Part shown: piece by piece, positions 35,504 to 45,843 of the stretch
Layout of the letters: each line of letters begins with the position of its first letter
How positions within the stretch are numbered: the first letter of the stretch is position 1
Assembly: GCF_013911755.1 (NCBI RefSeq)
Contig: NZ_JACESP010000007.1
Coordinates: 81,087 to 145,086, forward strand
Length of the DNA stretch: 64,000 nucleotides
Direction: 5' to 3'
DNA from: Sphingosinicella sp.
GTDB taxonomy: Bacteria; Pseudomonadota; Alphaproteobacteria; Sphingomonadales; Sphingomonadaceae
Notes under the pieces: generated by a model
The model's input: only the letters and a program-made list of their open reading frames with translations
Database searches by the model: none
Told to the model about the DNA's origin: nothing
Position numbers and translations under genes: made by a program

Positions 35504-35755
35504 ATGAAGGTGAATATCGAGATCGACTGCTCCCCGGAAGAAGCACGCGCGTTCATGGGGCTTCCCGATGTCCGCCCGCTGCACGACCTCTACATCGATC
35601 GTATGACTGGCCTGATGAAGGACGGCATCACCGCGGGCGATGTCGAGCGTTTGATGTCCAACTGGATGCCGAGCGCGGCGAGCGGGATCGGCGAGGTGCA
35701 GAAGGCGATGTGGAACGCGATGACCGGAGGTGGCGCGGGCGGCAAGAAGGACTAA
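35504..35755 (+). CDS. DUF6489 family protein
   Basis: An 83-residue acidic protein (MKVNIEIDCSPEEARAFMGL, then LMSNWMPSAASGIGEVQKAMW) ending in a glycine-lysine tail. DUF6489 is common in sphingomonads and related groups and has no known function. A GAGGACGGGC ribosome-binding region precedes the ATG. It sits alone before mnmE with an upstream divergent promoter shared with the acetyltransferase. Confidence 0.8.
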   Translation: MKVNIEIDCSPEEARAFMGLPDVRPLHDLYIDRMTGLMKDGITAGDVERLMSNWMPSAASGIGEVQKAMWNAMTGGGAGGKKD

Positions 35756-35781
35756 TGCCGACGCCATGACGTCATTTCTAA

Positions 35782-37077
35782 ATGATTGAAAAGAAAACGA
35801 TATTCTCTCTGTCGTCAGGGCGTCCGCCTGCCGGTGTCGCGGTTGTTCGTGTGTCCGGCCCGGCAGCGGGCGCGGCACTTCTGGCGCTCGGTGGGCGTAT
35901 GCCATCGCCGCGCCGTGCAACGCTTGTGCGTCTTCGGGACGCGGGCACGGCGATCGATGATGCACTGGTTCTGTGGTTTCCCGCACCTGCGAGCTTCACG
36001 GGGGAAGACGTTGCCGAGCTTCACGTTACGGGTGGGCCGGCGGTCGTTGCAGCATTGCTGCGCGCCTTGGGAACGATCGAGGGATTGCGTCCTGCTGAAC
36101 CCGGCGAATTCACGCGACGGGCATTCGACAACGGCAAGCTCGATCTGACCGAAGCCGAGGGTCTTGCCGATCTCATCGATGCAGAGACCGAGGCGCAACG
36201 GCGACAGGCGCTGCGGCAGGCATCGGGTGGTCTGCGGGCGCTCGCGACAGACTGGCATGACAGGCTGCTTTCCATTCTCGCGGAGACCGAAGCCTCGCTC
36301 GATTTCGGCGAAGACGAGGAGGACGTTAGCACGCGGCTCGTTGAAGGGAAGGCGCCGGAAATCATCGCGCTTGCCCGCGAGATTGATGGTCATCTCGGAC
36401 ACTATCGGTTTGCCGAACGGTTGCGGCGCGGGCTCACGATCGTCCTGCTCGGTGCGCCGAATGCCGGGAAGTCGAGTCTGATCAACGCGCTCGCCAGGCG
36501 CGAGGTCGCTATTGTCTCGCCGGAAGCGGGGACGACACGTGACCTTATCGAGGTGCAACTTGATCTCGGTGGTGTTGCTGCGACGCTCGTCGATACGGCG
36601 GGCCTTCGCGACGCGGAGGGCGCCATTGAAGCCGAGGGTGTTCGCCGCGCGCGTCAACGCGCGGACGAAGCCGACCTGGTCCTCTTTCTTGTGGGTCCGG
36701 ACGACCATAACGCGACGATTCCGCCCGATGCGGTAGAGGTCCAGTCCAAGGCGGATATTCGCTCCGACCCCGTGGGCGAACAGCTGCGCGTGTCAACGGT
36801 GACCGGAGAAGGGTTGGCGGCTCTGGAGGCGCTCCTCATTGAGCGGGCGGGTACGCTTGCCGGCGCAGGGCAAGATGCGCTTGTTACGAACGCGCGCCAG
36901 CGCGATGCGCTTGTCGAATGCCGGGATGCGATGGTCGCTGCTTCAGAGGAGAACGATCCCGTGCTGCGTGCCGAATCTTTGAGGGTGGCAATGCGCGCCC
37001 TGGGCCGGCTCACGGGCCGCGTTGGCGTCGAAGACATACTGGATATTGTGTTTGGACGCTTCTGCATTGGCAAATGA
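35782..37077 (+). CDS. mnmE: tRNA modification GTPase MnmE
   Basis: A 431-residue protein: N-terminal tetrahydrofolate-binding domain (PPAGVAVVRVSG), helical domain interrupted by a G domain with P-loop GAPNAGKS (224 to 231) and TAGLRD, and the C-terminal FCIGK with the essential cysteine. With MnmG it makes the 5-carboxymethylaminomethyl group on U34 of tRNAs. A perfect parS site begins at the base after the stop. Confidence 0.97.
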   Translation: MIEKKTIFSLSSGRPPAGVAVVRVSGPAAGAALLALGGRMPSPRRATLVRLRDAGTAIDDALVLWFPAPASFTGEDVAELHVTGGPAVVAALLRALGTIEGLRPAEPGEFTRRAFDNGKLDLTEAEGLADLIDAETEAQRRQALRQASGGLRALATDWHDRLLSILAETEASLDFGEDEEDVSTRLVEGKAPEIIALAREIDGHLGHYRFAERLRRGLTIVLLGAPNAGKSSLINALARREVAIVSPEAGTTRDLIEVQLDLGGVAATLVDTAGLRDAEGAIEAEGVRRARQRADEADLVLFLVGPDDHNATIPPDAVEVQSKADIRSDPVGEQLRVSTVTGEGLAALEALLIERAGTLAGAGQDALVTNARQRDALVECRDAMVAASEENDPVLRAESLRVAMRALGRLTGRVGVEDILDIVFGRFCIGK

Positions 37078-37093
37078 TGTTTCACGTGAAACA
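37078..37093. other. parS: parS site 1
   Basis: A perfect 16-bp TGTTTCACGTGAAACA, the bacterial chromosome ParB-binding consensus, in the gap between mnmE and mnmG, about 7.5 kb from the proposed origin. Confidence 0.95.
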
Positions 37094-37117
37094 TTTTACG
37101 TGGTTTTGAGCCCCCAA

Positions 37118-37133
37118 TGTTTCACGTGAAACA
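37118..37133. other. parS: parS site 2
   Basis: Second perfect TGTTTCACGTGAAACA, exactly 40 bases after site 1 in the same intergenic gap, 43 bases before mnmG. Confidence 0.95.
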
Positions 37134-37176
37134 CGACGTCGACACGAAGCGGCGATTCGGATAGTCCGTCCCCATC

Positions 37177-39024
37177 ATGGAACGATTCGACGTACTCGTT
37201 ATCGGAGCCGGCCACGCCGGTTGCGAGGCGGCGACTGCCGCCGCGCGTACCGGCGCGCGTACGCTACTCGTGACACCGGGTCGCGAAACGATCGGTGTGA
37301 TGTCCTGCAACCCGGCGATTGGCGGCCTCGGCAAGGGACATATCGTTCGCGAAATCGACGCCCTCGGTGGGGTCATGTCGGAGGCCGCGGACGCGGCGGC
37401 GATACAGTATCGGTTGCTTAATCGCCGCAAGGGGCCAGCGGTTCAAGGTCCCCGCGCGCAGGCCGATCGCAGGCTTTATCGCCACGCGATGCAACAGGCC
37501 ATCGGCACCCAGCAGGGACTCCAGGTTCTGGAAGCGCGCGTTGAGGATTTGCTCATCGACAAGGGCTGCGTGTCGGGCGTTGTGCTTTCTGACGGCGCGA
37601 CCGTCGCCGCGCGCACGGTCGTGCTCACGACTGGAACTTTCCTCGGGGGCGTCATCCACGTTGGAGGCGATGTGCGCGACGGCGGCCGGGTCGGCGAAGC
37701 ATCGTCGGTCGGGCTGGCCCTACGCCTTCGCGATCTGGGATTGCCGATGGGGCGCCTCAAGACGGGGACGCCGGCGCGCCTCGACGGCCGCACGATCGAC
37801 TGGACACGCGTTGATTGGCAGGAGGGCGACGACACACCTTCGTTCTTCGCGGCATCGACGCGTGCTGTGGCAAACCCGCAGCTCAGCTGTGGAATCACCC
37901 GGACGAACATCGCCACACACGATATCATCCGCGAGAACATTCAGAGCAGCGCCGTCTACAGTGGACGCATCGAGGGCACCGGACCGCGCTATTGCCCTTC
38001 GATCGAAGACAAGGTGATGCGCTTCGGTGACCGCGACGGTCACCAGGTCTTTCTGGAACCGGAAGGCCTCGACGACCCGCTCATCTACCCGAACGGCCTT
38101 TCCACCTCGCTGCCGGTGGGCGTGCAGCTGGCATTCCTGCGCACGCTCATCGGGTTGGAGCGGGTCGAGATCGCGCGGCCGGGTTATGCGATCGAGTATG
38201 ACTACATCGATCCGCGCGCGCTTTCGCGGACGCTCGAACTCCACGCGATCCCGGGGCTGTTCTTCGCGGGTCAGATCAACGGGACGACCGGGTACGAGGA
38301 GGCGGCGGGGCAGGGGCTTGTCGCGGGCCTGAATGCCGCGCGGTCGGCGCTCGGCCTGGAGCCGGCGGGCTTTGATCGCGCTGAATCGTATATCGGCGTG
38401 ATGATCGACGATCTCGTGACGCAGGGCGTGAGCGAGCCCTACCGAATGTTTACGTCCCGGGCGGAATATCGCTTGCACCTGCGGGCGGACAATGCCGATC
38501 AACGGCTATCTGAAAAGGCCGTCGCGCTCGGCTTGCTCGGTGGCGATCGGGCACGACGTTATCATGAGCGGACGGAGACGCTTGCGAAGGGGCGGGCACT
38601 TCTTGAGACGGCGCGCGCTTCCCCCGCGCAGCTGCAGCGCGCCGGCCTCGCAGTGCGCCAGGATGGTGTGGCGCGGTCGGCATTTGAATGGCTGCGCTTT
38701 CCCGATATTGCTTGGGATGACGCCGTAGCGCTCTGGCCGGAACTTTCCAGCATTGCGGAGGCACATGCCGAGCAACTGCACACCGACGCGCGCTACGCGG
38801 TCTATTTGGAACGCCAGTCCGATGAGATCGACGCCTTTCGCCGCGACGAGGCGCTGCGCCTGCCGTACGATCTCGACTATTCGGCAATCGGTGGCTTATC
38901 GAACGAGATGATCGATCGCCTGAAGCGCGCCCGACCCGACAGCCTCGGCGCCGCCGCGCGTGTCGCGGGCGTCACCCCTGCAGCTCTCACCGCACTCCTC
39001 CGGCATGTCAAACGCGCCGCCTGA
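37177..39024 (+). CDS. mnmG: tRNA uridine modification enzyme MnmG (GidA)
   Basis: A 615-residue FAD enzyme, partner of MnmE. FAD loop [12 protein letters not shown] (Gly10 on), [13 protein letters not shown], and ATGTEEAAGQG-type [13 protein letters not shown] are present. The C-terminal helical domain that contacts tRNA is full length. It overlaps rsmG by 20 bases. Confidence 0.97.
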   Translation: MERFDVLVIGAGHAGCEAATAAARTGARTLLVTPGRETIGVMSCNPAIGGLGKGHIVREIDALGGVMSEAADAAAIQYRLLNRRKGPAVQGPRAQADRRLYRHAMQQAIGTQQGLQVLEARVEDLLIDKGCVSGVVLSDGATVAARTVVLTTGTFLGGVIHVGGDVRDGGRVGEASSVGLALRLRDLGLPMGRLKTGTPARLDGRTIDWTRVDWQEGDDTPSFFAASTRAVANPQLSCGITRTNIATHDIIRENIQSSAVYSGRIEGTGPRYCPSIEDKVMRFGDRDGHQVFLEPEGLDDPLIYPNGLSTSLPVGVQLAFLRTLIGLERVEIARPGYAIEYDYIDPRALSRTLELHAIPGLFFAGQINGTTGYEEAAGQGLVAGLNAARSALGLEPAGFDRAESYIGVMIDDLVTQGVSEPYRMFTSRAEYRLHLRADNADQRLSEKAVALGLLGGDRARRYHERTETLAKGRALLETARASPAQLQRAGLAVRQDGVARSAFEWLRFPDIAWDDAVALWPELSSIAEAHAEQLHTDARYAVYLERQSDEIDAFRRDEALRLPYDLDYSAIGGLSNEMIDRLKRARPDSLGAAARVAGVTPAALTALLRHVKRAA

Positions 39025-39661
39025 AAACCCCGAGGAGCAGCGCGCATGGTTCGCGGCGACCTTCAATGTTTCACGTGAAACATTGGAGAAGCTCGACATC
39101 TATGCTGCGCTGCTCACCGAGTGGCAGGCAAAGTTCAACCTCGTCGGTCCGGCCACACTCCCGCACGTCTGGGTCCGTCATTTTGCCGATTCGGCACAGC
39201 TTCTCCAGCTCATCGCGCGCGAAGGGGCCGCACATCGCCCGACTTGGCTCGACATCGGAAGCGGCGCCGGCTTTGCCGGAATGGTCATTGCGCTGATGAC
39301 CGGTGATTCGGTCACGCTTGTCGATTCGATTCGCAAGAAGACGATCTTCCTTGAAACCGTACGCGCCGCGCTGGGATTGGAGCGAAACGTCAAGGTGTTG
39401 AATCAGCGTGTGGAATCGCTCGGTTCCGTAAAGTTCGATTATATCACCGCACGTGCGTGTGCGCCGCTCGCGAAGCTGTTTGACTGGGGCGAACCCTATG
39501 CTGCAAAGTCCTGCACATGGCTGTTGCTGAAAGGCGCGGCGGTTGAGGACGAGCTTGCGGAAGCCAGGCGCCGCTTCGTTTTCGAACATGAATTGATTCC
39601 CAGTCTTACCGATTCGCGGGGGCGGATCGTGCGGGCGCACAATGTACGGAGGCGTCGGTGA
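39005..39661 (+). CDS. rsmG: 16S rRNA (guanine-N7) methyltransferase RsmG (GidB)
   Basis: A 218-residue SAM-dependent enzyme that methylates G527 of 16S rRNA; loss gives low-level streptomycin resistance. SAM loop [12 protein letters not shown] (82 to 93) and [15 protein letters not shown] are clear. A parS site is embedded in its coding sequence near codon 22 without disturbing the frame. Stop overlaps the parA GTG. Confidence 0.95.
   Translation: MSNAPPENPEEQRAWFAATFNVSRETLEKLDIYAALLTEWQAKFNLVGPATLPHVWVRHFADSAQLLQLIAREGAAHRPTWLDIGSGAGFAGMVIALMTGDSVTLVDSIRKKTIFLETVRAALGLERNVKVLNQRVESLGSVKFDYITARACAPLAKLFDWGEPYAAKSCTWLLLKGAAVEDELAEARRRFVFEHELIPSLTDSRGRIVRAHNVRRRR
39067..39082. other. parS: parS site 3, inside rsmG
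   Basis: Third perfect TGTTTCACGTGAAACA; the palindrome extends three bases further on each side. It encodes part of NVSRETL in RsmG. Confidence 0.95.
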
Positions 39662-40440
39662 TCAGAATCGCGGTGGCTAATCAGAAGGGCGGTGTCGGCA
39701 AGACGACCACTGCCATCAACGTCGCGACAGCGATCGCCGCAACCGGGCGGCGCGTGCTGATCGTTGACCTCGATCCCCAGGGCAACAGCTCAACGGGCGT
39801 CGGTGTCGATCAGAATACCCGTCACCGGACGAGCTACGATGTGCTGATCGGTGCGTGCAGCGCAGCGGATGCGGTCGTTCCCACCGCGATCCCGCGCCTG
39901 TCGCTGATCCCCTCGACGGTCGATCTGTCGGGTGCCGAGGTCGAACTCGTCGAGATGGAGGGGCGCATCCATCGTCTCGACAGCGCGCTGGCGGCGCCGG
40001 CGATGCAGGCTTACGACTACATCATCATCGATTGCCCGCCGTCGCTCGGCATCCTGACGATGAACGCAATGGTCGCCGCACAATCGCTGCTCGTGCCGCT
40101 GCAGTGCGAATTCTTCGCGCTCGAAGGCCTCAGCCAGCTTCTGAACACCGTCGAACGTGTGCGTGCAGGCTACAACCAGCGGCTCAACATCGTCGGCGTG
40201 GTGCTGACGATGTACGACAAGCGCAACCGCCTCTCCGAACAGGTTGCGGCTGACGTGCGTGCCGTGCTCGGCAAGATCGTGTTCGAGACGATCATTCCGC
40301 GCAACGTCCGCCTGTCGGAAGCGCCAAGCCACGGGCTTCCCGCGCTCGTCTACGATCATCGCTGCGCAGGCTCGGAAGCCTATATTGACCTCTCCCGCGA
40401 ACTTCTGGGGCGGACCGAGCCGCACGCTCGCGCCGCCTAA
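39658..40440 (+). CDS. parA: Chromosome partitioning ATPase ParA
   Basis: A 260-residue ParA/Soj ATPase with deviant Walker A KGGVGKTT (10 to 17), LDPQGNSSTG and the DCPPSLGILTMNA switch region. It moves ParB-parS complexes during origin segregation. GTG start overlapping rsmG (GTGA); parB follows after 20 bases. Confidence 0.97.
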   Translation: MIRIAVANQKGGVGKTTTAINVATAIAATGRRVLIVDLDPQGNSSTGVGVDQNTRHRTSYDVLIGACSAADAVVPTAIPRLSLIPSTVDLSGAEVELVEMEGRIHRLDSALAAPAMQAYDYIIIDCPPSLGILTMNAMVAAQSLLVPLQCEFFALEGLSQLLNTVERVRAGYNQRLNIVGVVLTMYDKRNRLSEQVAADVRAVLGKIVFETIIPRNVRLSEAPSHGLPALVYDHRCAGSEAYIDLSRELLGRTEPHARAA

Positions 40441-40460
40441 TCCTTTGAAAGCGTTCGACT

Positions 40461-41378
40461 ATGTCTCAGCCTAAGCGTCCCACCGGGCTCGGCCGCGGCC
40501 TGTCCGCCCTGCTCGAGGAAATGGGGAGCGCTGCCGTGCCGCCGCGCGCCGACGCCGGAGCCGCGCCCCCTGCGGTCCCGGCGGGCGACCCGGGTAGCAG
40601 CATGGGCGCGCAGATGCTGCCCATGGCTATGATCTCGCCGAACCCGAAGCAGCCGCGCCGTCGCTTCGACGAGACTGCGCAGGCCGAGCTCATTGCCTCA
40701 GTAAAGCGGCAGGGCTTGCTCCAGCCGATCCTCGTGCGCCCGGTGGACGGCGGCCGGTTCGAGATCGTGGCGGGCGAACGCCGCTGGCGTGCGGCGCAGG
40801 CCGCGCAGCTCCATGATGTGCCCGTGCTCGTCCGTCGCCTCACCGACGAAGAGGCGTTCGAGGTCGCACTCGTCGAGAACATCCAGCGCCAGGACCTGAA
40901 CGCGATCGAGGAAGCCGAAGGCTACAAGCGGCTGATCGAGGATTACGGCCATACGCAGGAAGACATCGCCCGCATCGTCGGCAAGTCGCGCAGCCATGTC
41001 GCGAATCTCGTGCGTCTGCTCGATCTCCCGGATGATGTGCGCGAGCTTCTGATCGACGGGCGGCTCACCATGGGCCATGCGCGCGCGTTGCTCACCGCGC
41101 CCGATCCTTCCGCGCTGGCGCGCGACGTCGTGCAGATGGGTTTGTCGGTCCGCGAGGTCGAGGCGCGGGCGAAGAAGCCGCGCGCGCCCCGCAAGGCCGC
41201 GCCGCGCGAAGCTGCCCGCAGCGCCGATCTCGAATCGCTGGAAGGCCAGCTCGCCGAGCAGCTGGGCCTGCGTGTGCGTCTTGAATATGATGGGGAAGGC
41301 GGAAAGCTGACGCTGTTCTACAGCGATCTCGATCAGCTCGACATGCTCTGCCAGCGGCTTTCGGGCGAACGCTTTTAA
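40461..41378 (+). CDS. parB: Chromosome partitioning protein ParB
   Basis: A 305-residue CTP-dependent clamp: N-terminal GLGRGLSALL that stimulates ParA, CTP-binding GERRWR (105 to 110) with ENIQRQDLNAIEEAEGY, helix-turn-helix (164 to 187, QEDIARIVGKSRSHVANLVRL) that reads parS, and the C-terminal dimer domain. The three parS sites lie in the same operon just upstream. Confidence 0.97.
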   Translation: MSQPKRPTGLGRGLSALLEEMGSAAVPPRADAGAAPPAVPAGDPGSSMGAQMLPMAMISPNPKQPRRRFDETAQAELIASVKRQGLLQPILVRPVDGGRFEIVAGERRWRAAQAAQLHDVPVLVRRLTDEEAFEVALVENIQRQDLNAIEEAEGYKRLIEDYGHTQEDIARIVGKSRSHVANLVRLLDLPDDVRELLIDGRLTMGHARALLTAPDPSALARDVVQMGLSVREVEARAKKPRAPRKAAPREAARSADLESLEGQLAEQLGLRVRLEYDGEGGKLTLFYSDLDQLDMLCQRLSGERF

Positions 41379-41394
41379 CGAACGCGTACCGTGA

Positions 41395-41430
41395 AAAGGG
41401 CCACGCGACGAGACAGCCGCGCAGCCCTTT
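41395..41430. terminator. Bidirectional terminator between parB and mscL
   Basis: Perfect arms AAAGGGC and GCCCTTT plus an inner CGCG pair, with A residues before and T residues after, placed between convergent genes. It fits intrinsic termination in both directions. Confidence 0.65.
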
Positions 41431-41447
41431 GCGTTTGACCGCGAAGA

Positions 41448-41870
41448 TTATTTCTTCAGCGAATCCCGAATCTCGCGAAGCAGCAGCACCTCTTCGCTCG
41501 GGCCGGCGGGCGCGTCTTCCTTCTTCGCGATCAGCTTGTTTGCCATGCGCACGAGCAGGAAGATGATGAATGCGAGGATCAGGAAATTGATCGCGGCCGT
41601 GATGAAAGCGCCGTAGCCGAGCATCGGCACGCCGGCCTCCTTGAGCGCGGCGTAGTCAGTCAGCGATCCGGCATAGCCTTCGGGCACGGCGCCGAGCCGG
41701 ATGAACAGGCTGGAGAAGTCCAGCCCGCCGAAGATCGCGCCGACCACGGGCATGATCACGTCCTGTGTCAGCGAGGTGACGATCGTTCCGAACGCGCCGC
41801 CGATGATGACCGCGACGGCGAGGTCGAGCACATTACCCTTTGCGATGAACGCCTTGAATTCATTCAACAT
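41448..41870 (-). CDS. mscL: Large-conductance mechanosensitive channel
   Basis: A 140-residue channel with two membrane helices. The first pore helix includes [19 protein letters not shown] and the second ends [20 protein letters not shown], with a C-terminal [13 protein letters not shown] bundle. It opens under hypo-osmotic shock. Convergent with parB. Confidence 0.96.
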   Translation of the reverse strand: MLNEFKAFIAKGNVLDLAVAVIIGGAFGTIVTSLTQDVIMPVVGAIFGGLDFSSLFIRLGAVPEGYAGSLTDYAALKEAGVPMLGYGAFITAAINFLILAFIIFLLVRMANKLIAKKEDAPAGPSEEVLLLREIRDSLKK

Positions 41871-41950
41871 TTTCAGTCCCCTTGCCGCTAGATCCCCATG
41901 GCCGCGTTGTGCTTCGCGAAAAACCGGTTCGTACCTTTCCGCACGACGCC

Positions 41951-42625
41951 CTAAATTTCAATCAGCTTGTCCGGCAATTCGTTGGGATTGCGCGCGTACG
42001 GGGGGAAATGCGCGGAAAGCACCGCGCCGCACAGTCCGATCGCCTTTATGAAACCGTCCGCGATCCTGCCGTCCCGAACCTCGGCGAGCAGCGCATCCAG
42101 CGCGTCGCCCCACACATCGTGCGCGACCTTGGCATAGATGCCCTCGTCGGCAACGATCTCGGCGGCGTGGTCTTCAAGTGACAGGAAGACGAGCACGCCG
42201 GTGCGGTCTTCGGTGACATGGATGCCGTGCGAGAGGAAGCTCTCGACCGCGGCGCGGTGCACGGCGCTCCGCTGCAGCGAGCGCGGCGTGAGCAGGCGCA
42301 GGACCGGGGGAATGCGCACGACGAGGAAGGTCGCCACGAAGAGAATCGCTGAAAGCGAGGCGTAGAGCGCGATGATGAGCCGCGGCGCGGGATGTCCACC
42401 GTCGCTCCAGCCGCCGCTCGTGAACCACAGCGGATCGGGAATGCCGAGCCAGAGCAGTGCCGGCGCCAGCACGATCGCGGCGAGCGCTGCCCATGCGAAG
42501 GGGACGGCGCGGTAATCGTCTGTGCGCTGGGTCACCACGCAGAAGATTTCGCCCGACGTGCTCCGTTCCGCTGACGTAATGGCGTCACTGATGCGGGCGT
42601 GTTCGTCGTCTGTCAGCCGCATCAC
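41951..42625 (-). CDS. TPM domain membrane protein (second of pair)
   Basis: A 224-residue protein with a TPM-type fold split by two membrane segments ([15 protein letters not shown] and [17 protein letters not shown]); SGEIFCVV before and [20 protein letters not shown] after them are the usual landmarks. No signal peptide. It overlaps the other TPM gene by four bases. The role of these proteins in bacteria is poorly known; plant TPM proteins act in photosystem II repair. Confidence 0.82.
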   Translation of the reverse strand: MMRLTDDEHARISDAITSAERSTSGEIFCVVTQRTDDYRAVPFAWAALAAIVLAPALLWLGIPDPLWFTSGGWSDGGHPAPRLIIALYASLSAILFVATFLVVRIPPVLRLLTPRSLQRSAVHRAAVESFLSHGIHVTEDRTGVLVFLSLEDHAAEIVADEGIYAKVAHDVWGDALDALLAEVRDGRIADGFIKAIGLCGAVLSAHFPPYARNPNELPDKLIEI

Positions 42626-43377
42626 CAGCTCCCGCTTGCACCGCCGCCGCCGAAGCTGCCGCCGCCGCCCGAAAATCCGCCGCCACCGAAGCCCCCCGAT
42701 GATCCGCCGCCCCAGCCGCCGCCGCTGCCCGGTCCCCAGATGATGATGGGGCCGCCGCGCCCGCGTCGCCGCTTGCCGCCGAGAACGCCGCGCAGCATCC
42801 AGAACACGAACCAGATGATGAGGATGGTGGGGATAAGCCCGAGGCCGTGCCGGGTTTCCTCCTGCTCACTTTCCCGCGCCGCGATCAGGTTGGCGCGGGC
42901 GTCCTCTGGCGGCAGCGAAAGCTGGGCGATGATGGCATCGGCACCGGCAACGACGCCACCTTCCATGTCGCCATCGCGAAAACGCGGCACGATCTGCCGA
43001 TTGATGATCACGGAGGAGAGCGCGTCGGTCAGATAGCCTTCGAGGCCATAGCCGACCTCAATGCGCACCTTGCGCTCATTGGGTGCTACGAGCAGCAGCG
43101 CGCCATTATCTTCGTTTTTCCGGCCGAGCCCCCATTCGCGGCCGAGCCGGTAGCCATAGTCGGCGATGTCATAGCCCTGAAGGTCCGGAACCGTCGCGAC
43201 GACGAGCTGGCGCGTGGTCGTGTCTTCCAGCGTCTTCAGCTTTTCGGTGAGCGCGGCCTCTGTGGCCGGCGACAGCAGATCGGCAGCATCGACGACCCGG
43301 CCCGAAAGCTTTGGGAACTCCTGCGCCGCTGCCGGGAAAGCCAGCAGCAGCGCGGCAAGGCACGCCAGGCGGAACAT
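42622..43377 (-). CDS. Exported TPM domain protein with glycine-rich tail
   Basis: A 251-residue protein: signal peptide (AFPAAAQEFP), TPM domain (about residues 25 to 145, VVDAADLLSPATEAALTEKL, LLLVAPNERKVRIEVGYGLEG), one membrane helix near residue 190, and a tail of some 50 residues that is almost all glycine, serine and phenylalanine or tryptophan. It lies 2 bases after lemA, matching the widespread lemA-TPM arrangement. Confidence 0.88.
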   Translation of the reverse strand: MFRLACLAALLLAFPAAAQEFPKLSGRVVDAADLLSPATEAALTEKLKTLEDTTTRQLVVATVPDLQGYDIADYGYRLGREWGLGRKNEDNGALLLVAPNERKVRIEVGYGLEGYLTDALSSVIINRQIVPRFRDGDMEGGVVAGADAIIAQLSLPPEDARANLIAARESEQEETRHGLGLIPTILIIWFVFWMLRGVLGGKRRRGRGGPIIIWGPGSGGGWGGGSSGGFGGGGFSGGGGSFGGGGASGSW

Positions 43378-43379
43378 TC

Positions 43380-43961
43380 TTATTCGAACGATACGGTCGG
43401 CGCGGTTTCGGCTCCGGCGGTGGTGGCCTTGAACGGCGTGATCGGCTCGGCACCATAGATGAACTTCGCCGCGATCAGGCTCGGGAAGGTGCGGATCTCG
43501 GTGTTATAGGCCTGCACCGCCTGATTATAGTCGCGCCGCGCCACGGTGATGCGGTTCTCCGTGCCTTCGAGCTGCGATTGCAGCGCCAGAAAATTCTCGT
43601 TCGATTTCAGTTCCGGGTAGCGCTCGACGGTAACGAGCAGGCGAGAAAGCGCGCCCGAAAGCTGGTCCTGCGCGGCCTGGAAGCGGGCGACCGCGGCGGG
43701 ATCGGTGAGCTGGTCGGCGTTGATCGTCGTCTGCGTCGCGGAGGCGCGCGCCTGCGTCACCGCTTCGAGCACCTCGCGCTCCTGCGCGGCGAAGCCCTTC
43801 ACGGTGGCGACGAGATTCGGAATGAGGTCCGCGCGCCGCTGGTACTGGCTCTCCACTTCCGCCCACGAAGCCTTCACGGCCTCCTCGCGCGTCGGCACGG
43901 TATTGATGCCGCACGCCGCGAGCGTCAGCGCGGCGAGCAGTGGGAGCAGGAACTTGCGCAT
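43380..43961 (-). CDS. lemA: LemA family lipoprotein
   Basis: A 193-residue LemA protein: lipobox LAAC (Cys17), then the helical LemA body with QYQRRADLIPNLVATVKGFA and YPELKSNENFLALQSQLEGTENRI. LemA proteins are envelope helical bundles of unclear function. First gene of a lemA-TPM-TPM operon. Confidence 0.93.
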   Translation of the reverse strand: MRKFLLPLLAALTLAACGINTVPTREEAVKASWAEVESQYQRRADLIPNLVATVKGFAAQEREVLEAVTQARASATQTTINADQLTDPAAVARFQAAQDQLSGALSRLLVTVERYPELKSNENFLALQSQLEGTENRITVARRDYNQAVQAYNTEIRTFPSLIAAKFIYGAEPITPFKATTAGAETAPTVSFE

Positions 43962-44009
43962 TGGACGAACCCCTTCCGTATCAGTCAACTAATACAGGGC
44001 CCTTTTCGC

Positions 44010-45752
44010 TTATTCCGCCGCCATTAGCAACGGCTCCGCCTGCGGACCCCGCACGACGCGTCCGGGCCGCGCGCCCTGCACCGCACCGTTCCGGAACGTG
44101 ACGGCGCCGGACTTGATCGTCGCGGTATAGCCATCGGCCTTCTGGAGAAGCCGCTTGCCGCCCGCGGGCAGGTCGAACGCCAGCCACGGCTTGCCGAGCT
44201 TCAGCCGATCGAGATCGATGACGTTGACGTCGGCGAGATAACCGGGTGCAAGCAGGCCGCGGTCGGCGAGGCCATAGAGCAGCGCGGTGTCCCGGCACTG
44301 CCGCTTGATCGCGAGTTCGAGCGAAATGCGCCCGCGTGCGCGGCCTTTCACCCAGTGCGTGAGGAGGAAGGTGGGGGAGGCCGCGTCGCAGATCGTGCCG
44401 CAATGCGCGCCGCCATCCGACAGCGAGATGACCGTGTCGTCGCGCTCCAGCAGGCCCTTCACGAAGTCGAGGTTGCCGTCCACGTAGTTGAGGATCGGCA
44501 AATAGATGAAGCCGGTGCCATCGTCCTCCATCATGACGTCATAGGCGACCTCTGCGGGGGATTTTCCGTCCGCTTTCGCCAGCGCGGCGAGGCTGCGTTC
44601 GGGCGCGGGTTCGTAGTCCGGCTCCTCGCCGAGCGGAAACTGCATCGTCCAGCCCTGCGTCACCAGCATGAACAACGCTGCCGTGTCGGGGTGCGGCGGC
44701 GGCAGGTTCTCTTCGGCGAGCAGCTTCGCCCGGAAGGCGGGGTCGCGCAGCGTCGCGAGCTGTTCGGCCCACGGCTTCGCCGCGATCGCCTGCCACGATG
44801 GACGCATCAAGAACGGATGCACCGTGCCGCGCCACGCCATGAGCACGCCCGTGCCGCGCAGCGAGATCTGCGCGCGGATGTTGGCGCCGTCATCGTTGGC
44901 GGCCTTCGTCGCGGCCATCTGGTCGGTCCAGTGCATCGCCTTCAGCGGCGATTGCAGCATCGCAAAGGTCACCGGCATTGCGGTCTCCTTCGACAGGCGC
45001 TTCATCCAGTCGAACTCGTTCCACTCGGGCATCAGGTCGGAAGCCATTTCAAAGACGCCATGGCCGACGCGGCCCATCGCGCGGCCGATGCCGATCAGCT
45101 CCTCGGCGGTCGCGGTGGTTCCGGGTACCAGCACGCCGTCCACCGACTTGTGGATGACGGTGCGCGAGGTCGAGAAGCCGAGCGCGCCGGCACGAAGGCC
45201 CTCCTCGACGATCCGGGACATCGCCTCGATCTCGTCCGTCGTGGGTGCTTCGTTCGCTGCGCCACGCTCGCCCATCACATAGGCGCGCACCGCGCCGTGC
45301 GGTACGTGGCAGGCGACGTCGATGGTGCGTGGCAAGGCCTCGAGCGCGCCGAGATACTCGGGGAAGCTCTCCCAGTTCCAGGTCATGCCCTCGGCAAGTG
45401 CGGTGCCGGGAATGTCCTCGACGCCCTCCATCAGGCCGATCAGCCATTGGTGCCGATCAGGGCGCGCTGGCGCGAAGCCGACGCCGCAATTGCCCATGAT
45501 CACCGTCGTCACGCCGTGCCACGCGGACGGCGCCATGACGTCATCCCACGTTGCCTGCCCGTCGTAGTGCGTGTGGATATCGACGAAGCCGGGCGTCACG
45601 ATCTGGCCTGCCGCGTCGATCTCCTCGCGGCCCGCTTCGTTCACGGTGCCGACCGCGCTGATGCGGCCGTTGTCGATGGCGATGTCGCCGGTGAACGGCG
45701 CGCCGCCGCTGCCATCGACGATGGTTCCGCCGCGGATCACGATGTCGTGCAT
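44010..45752 (-). CDS. N-acyl-D-amino-acid deacylase-like amidohydrolase
   Basis: A 580-residue metal-dependent hydrolase. The metal motif HTHYDGQ follows [21 protein letters not shown] contains a later active-site aspartate. Sequence and length resemble D-aminoacylases and related enzymes acting on N-acylated or cyclic amides. It stands alone, so the substrate is unknown. A GGGAGG ribosome-binding site precedes the ATG. Confidence 0.85.
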   Translation of the reverse strand: MHDIVIRGGTIVDGSGGAPFTGDIAIDNGRISAVGTVNEAGREEIDAAGQIVTPGFVDIHTHYDGQATWDDVMAPSAWHGVTTVIMGNCGVGFAPARPDRHQWLIGLMEGVEDIPGTALAEGMTWNWESFPEYLGALEALPRTIDVACHVPHGAVRAYVMGERGAANEAPTTDEIEAMSRIVEEGLRAGALGFSTSRTVIHKSVDGVLVPGTTATAEELIGIGRAMGRVGHGVFEMASDLMPEWNEFDWMKRLSKETAMPVTFAMLQSPLKAMHWTDQMAATKAANDDGANIRAQISLRGTGVLMAWRGTVHPFLMRPSWQAIAAKPWAEQLATLRDPAFRAKLLAEENLPPPHPDTAALFMLVTQGWTMQFPLGEEPDYEPAPERSLAALAKADGKSPAEVAYDVMMEDDGTGFIYLPILNYVDGNLDFVKGLLERDDTVISLSDGGAHCGTICDAASPTFLLTHWVKGRARGRISLELAIKRQCRDTALLYGLADRGLLAPGYLADVNVIDLDRLKLGKPWLAFDLPAGGKRLLQKADGYTATIKSGAVTFRNGAVQGARPGRVVRGPQAEPLLMAAE

Positions 45753-45843
45753 ATGCACCTCCCTCAAGGTTCCCGCTCAGTTTCCGCAGGGTTGTCCGCC
45801 CCCGTCAAGCTGACGATAATGGCCGGAACAGGGGAGGATGGAC

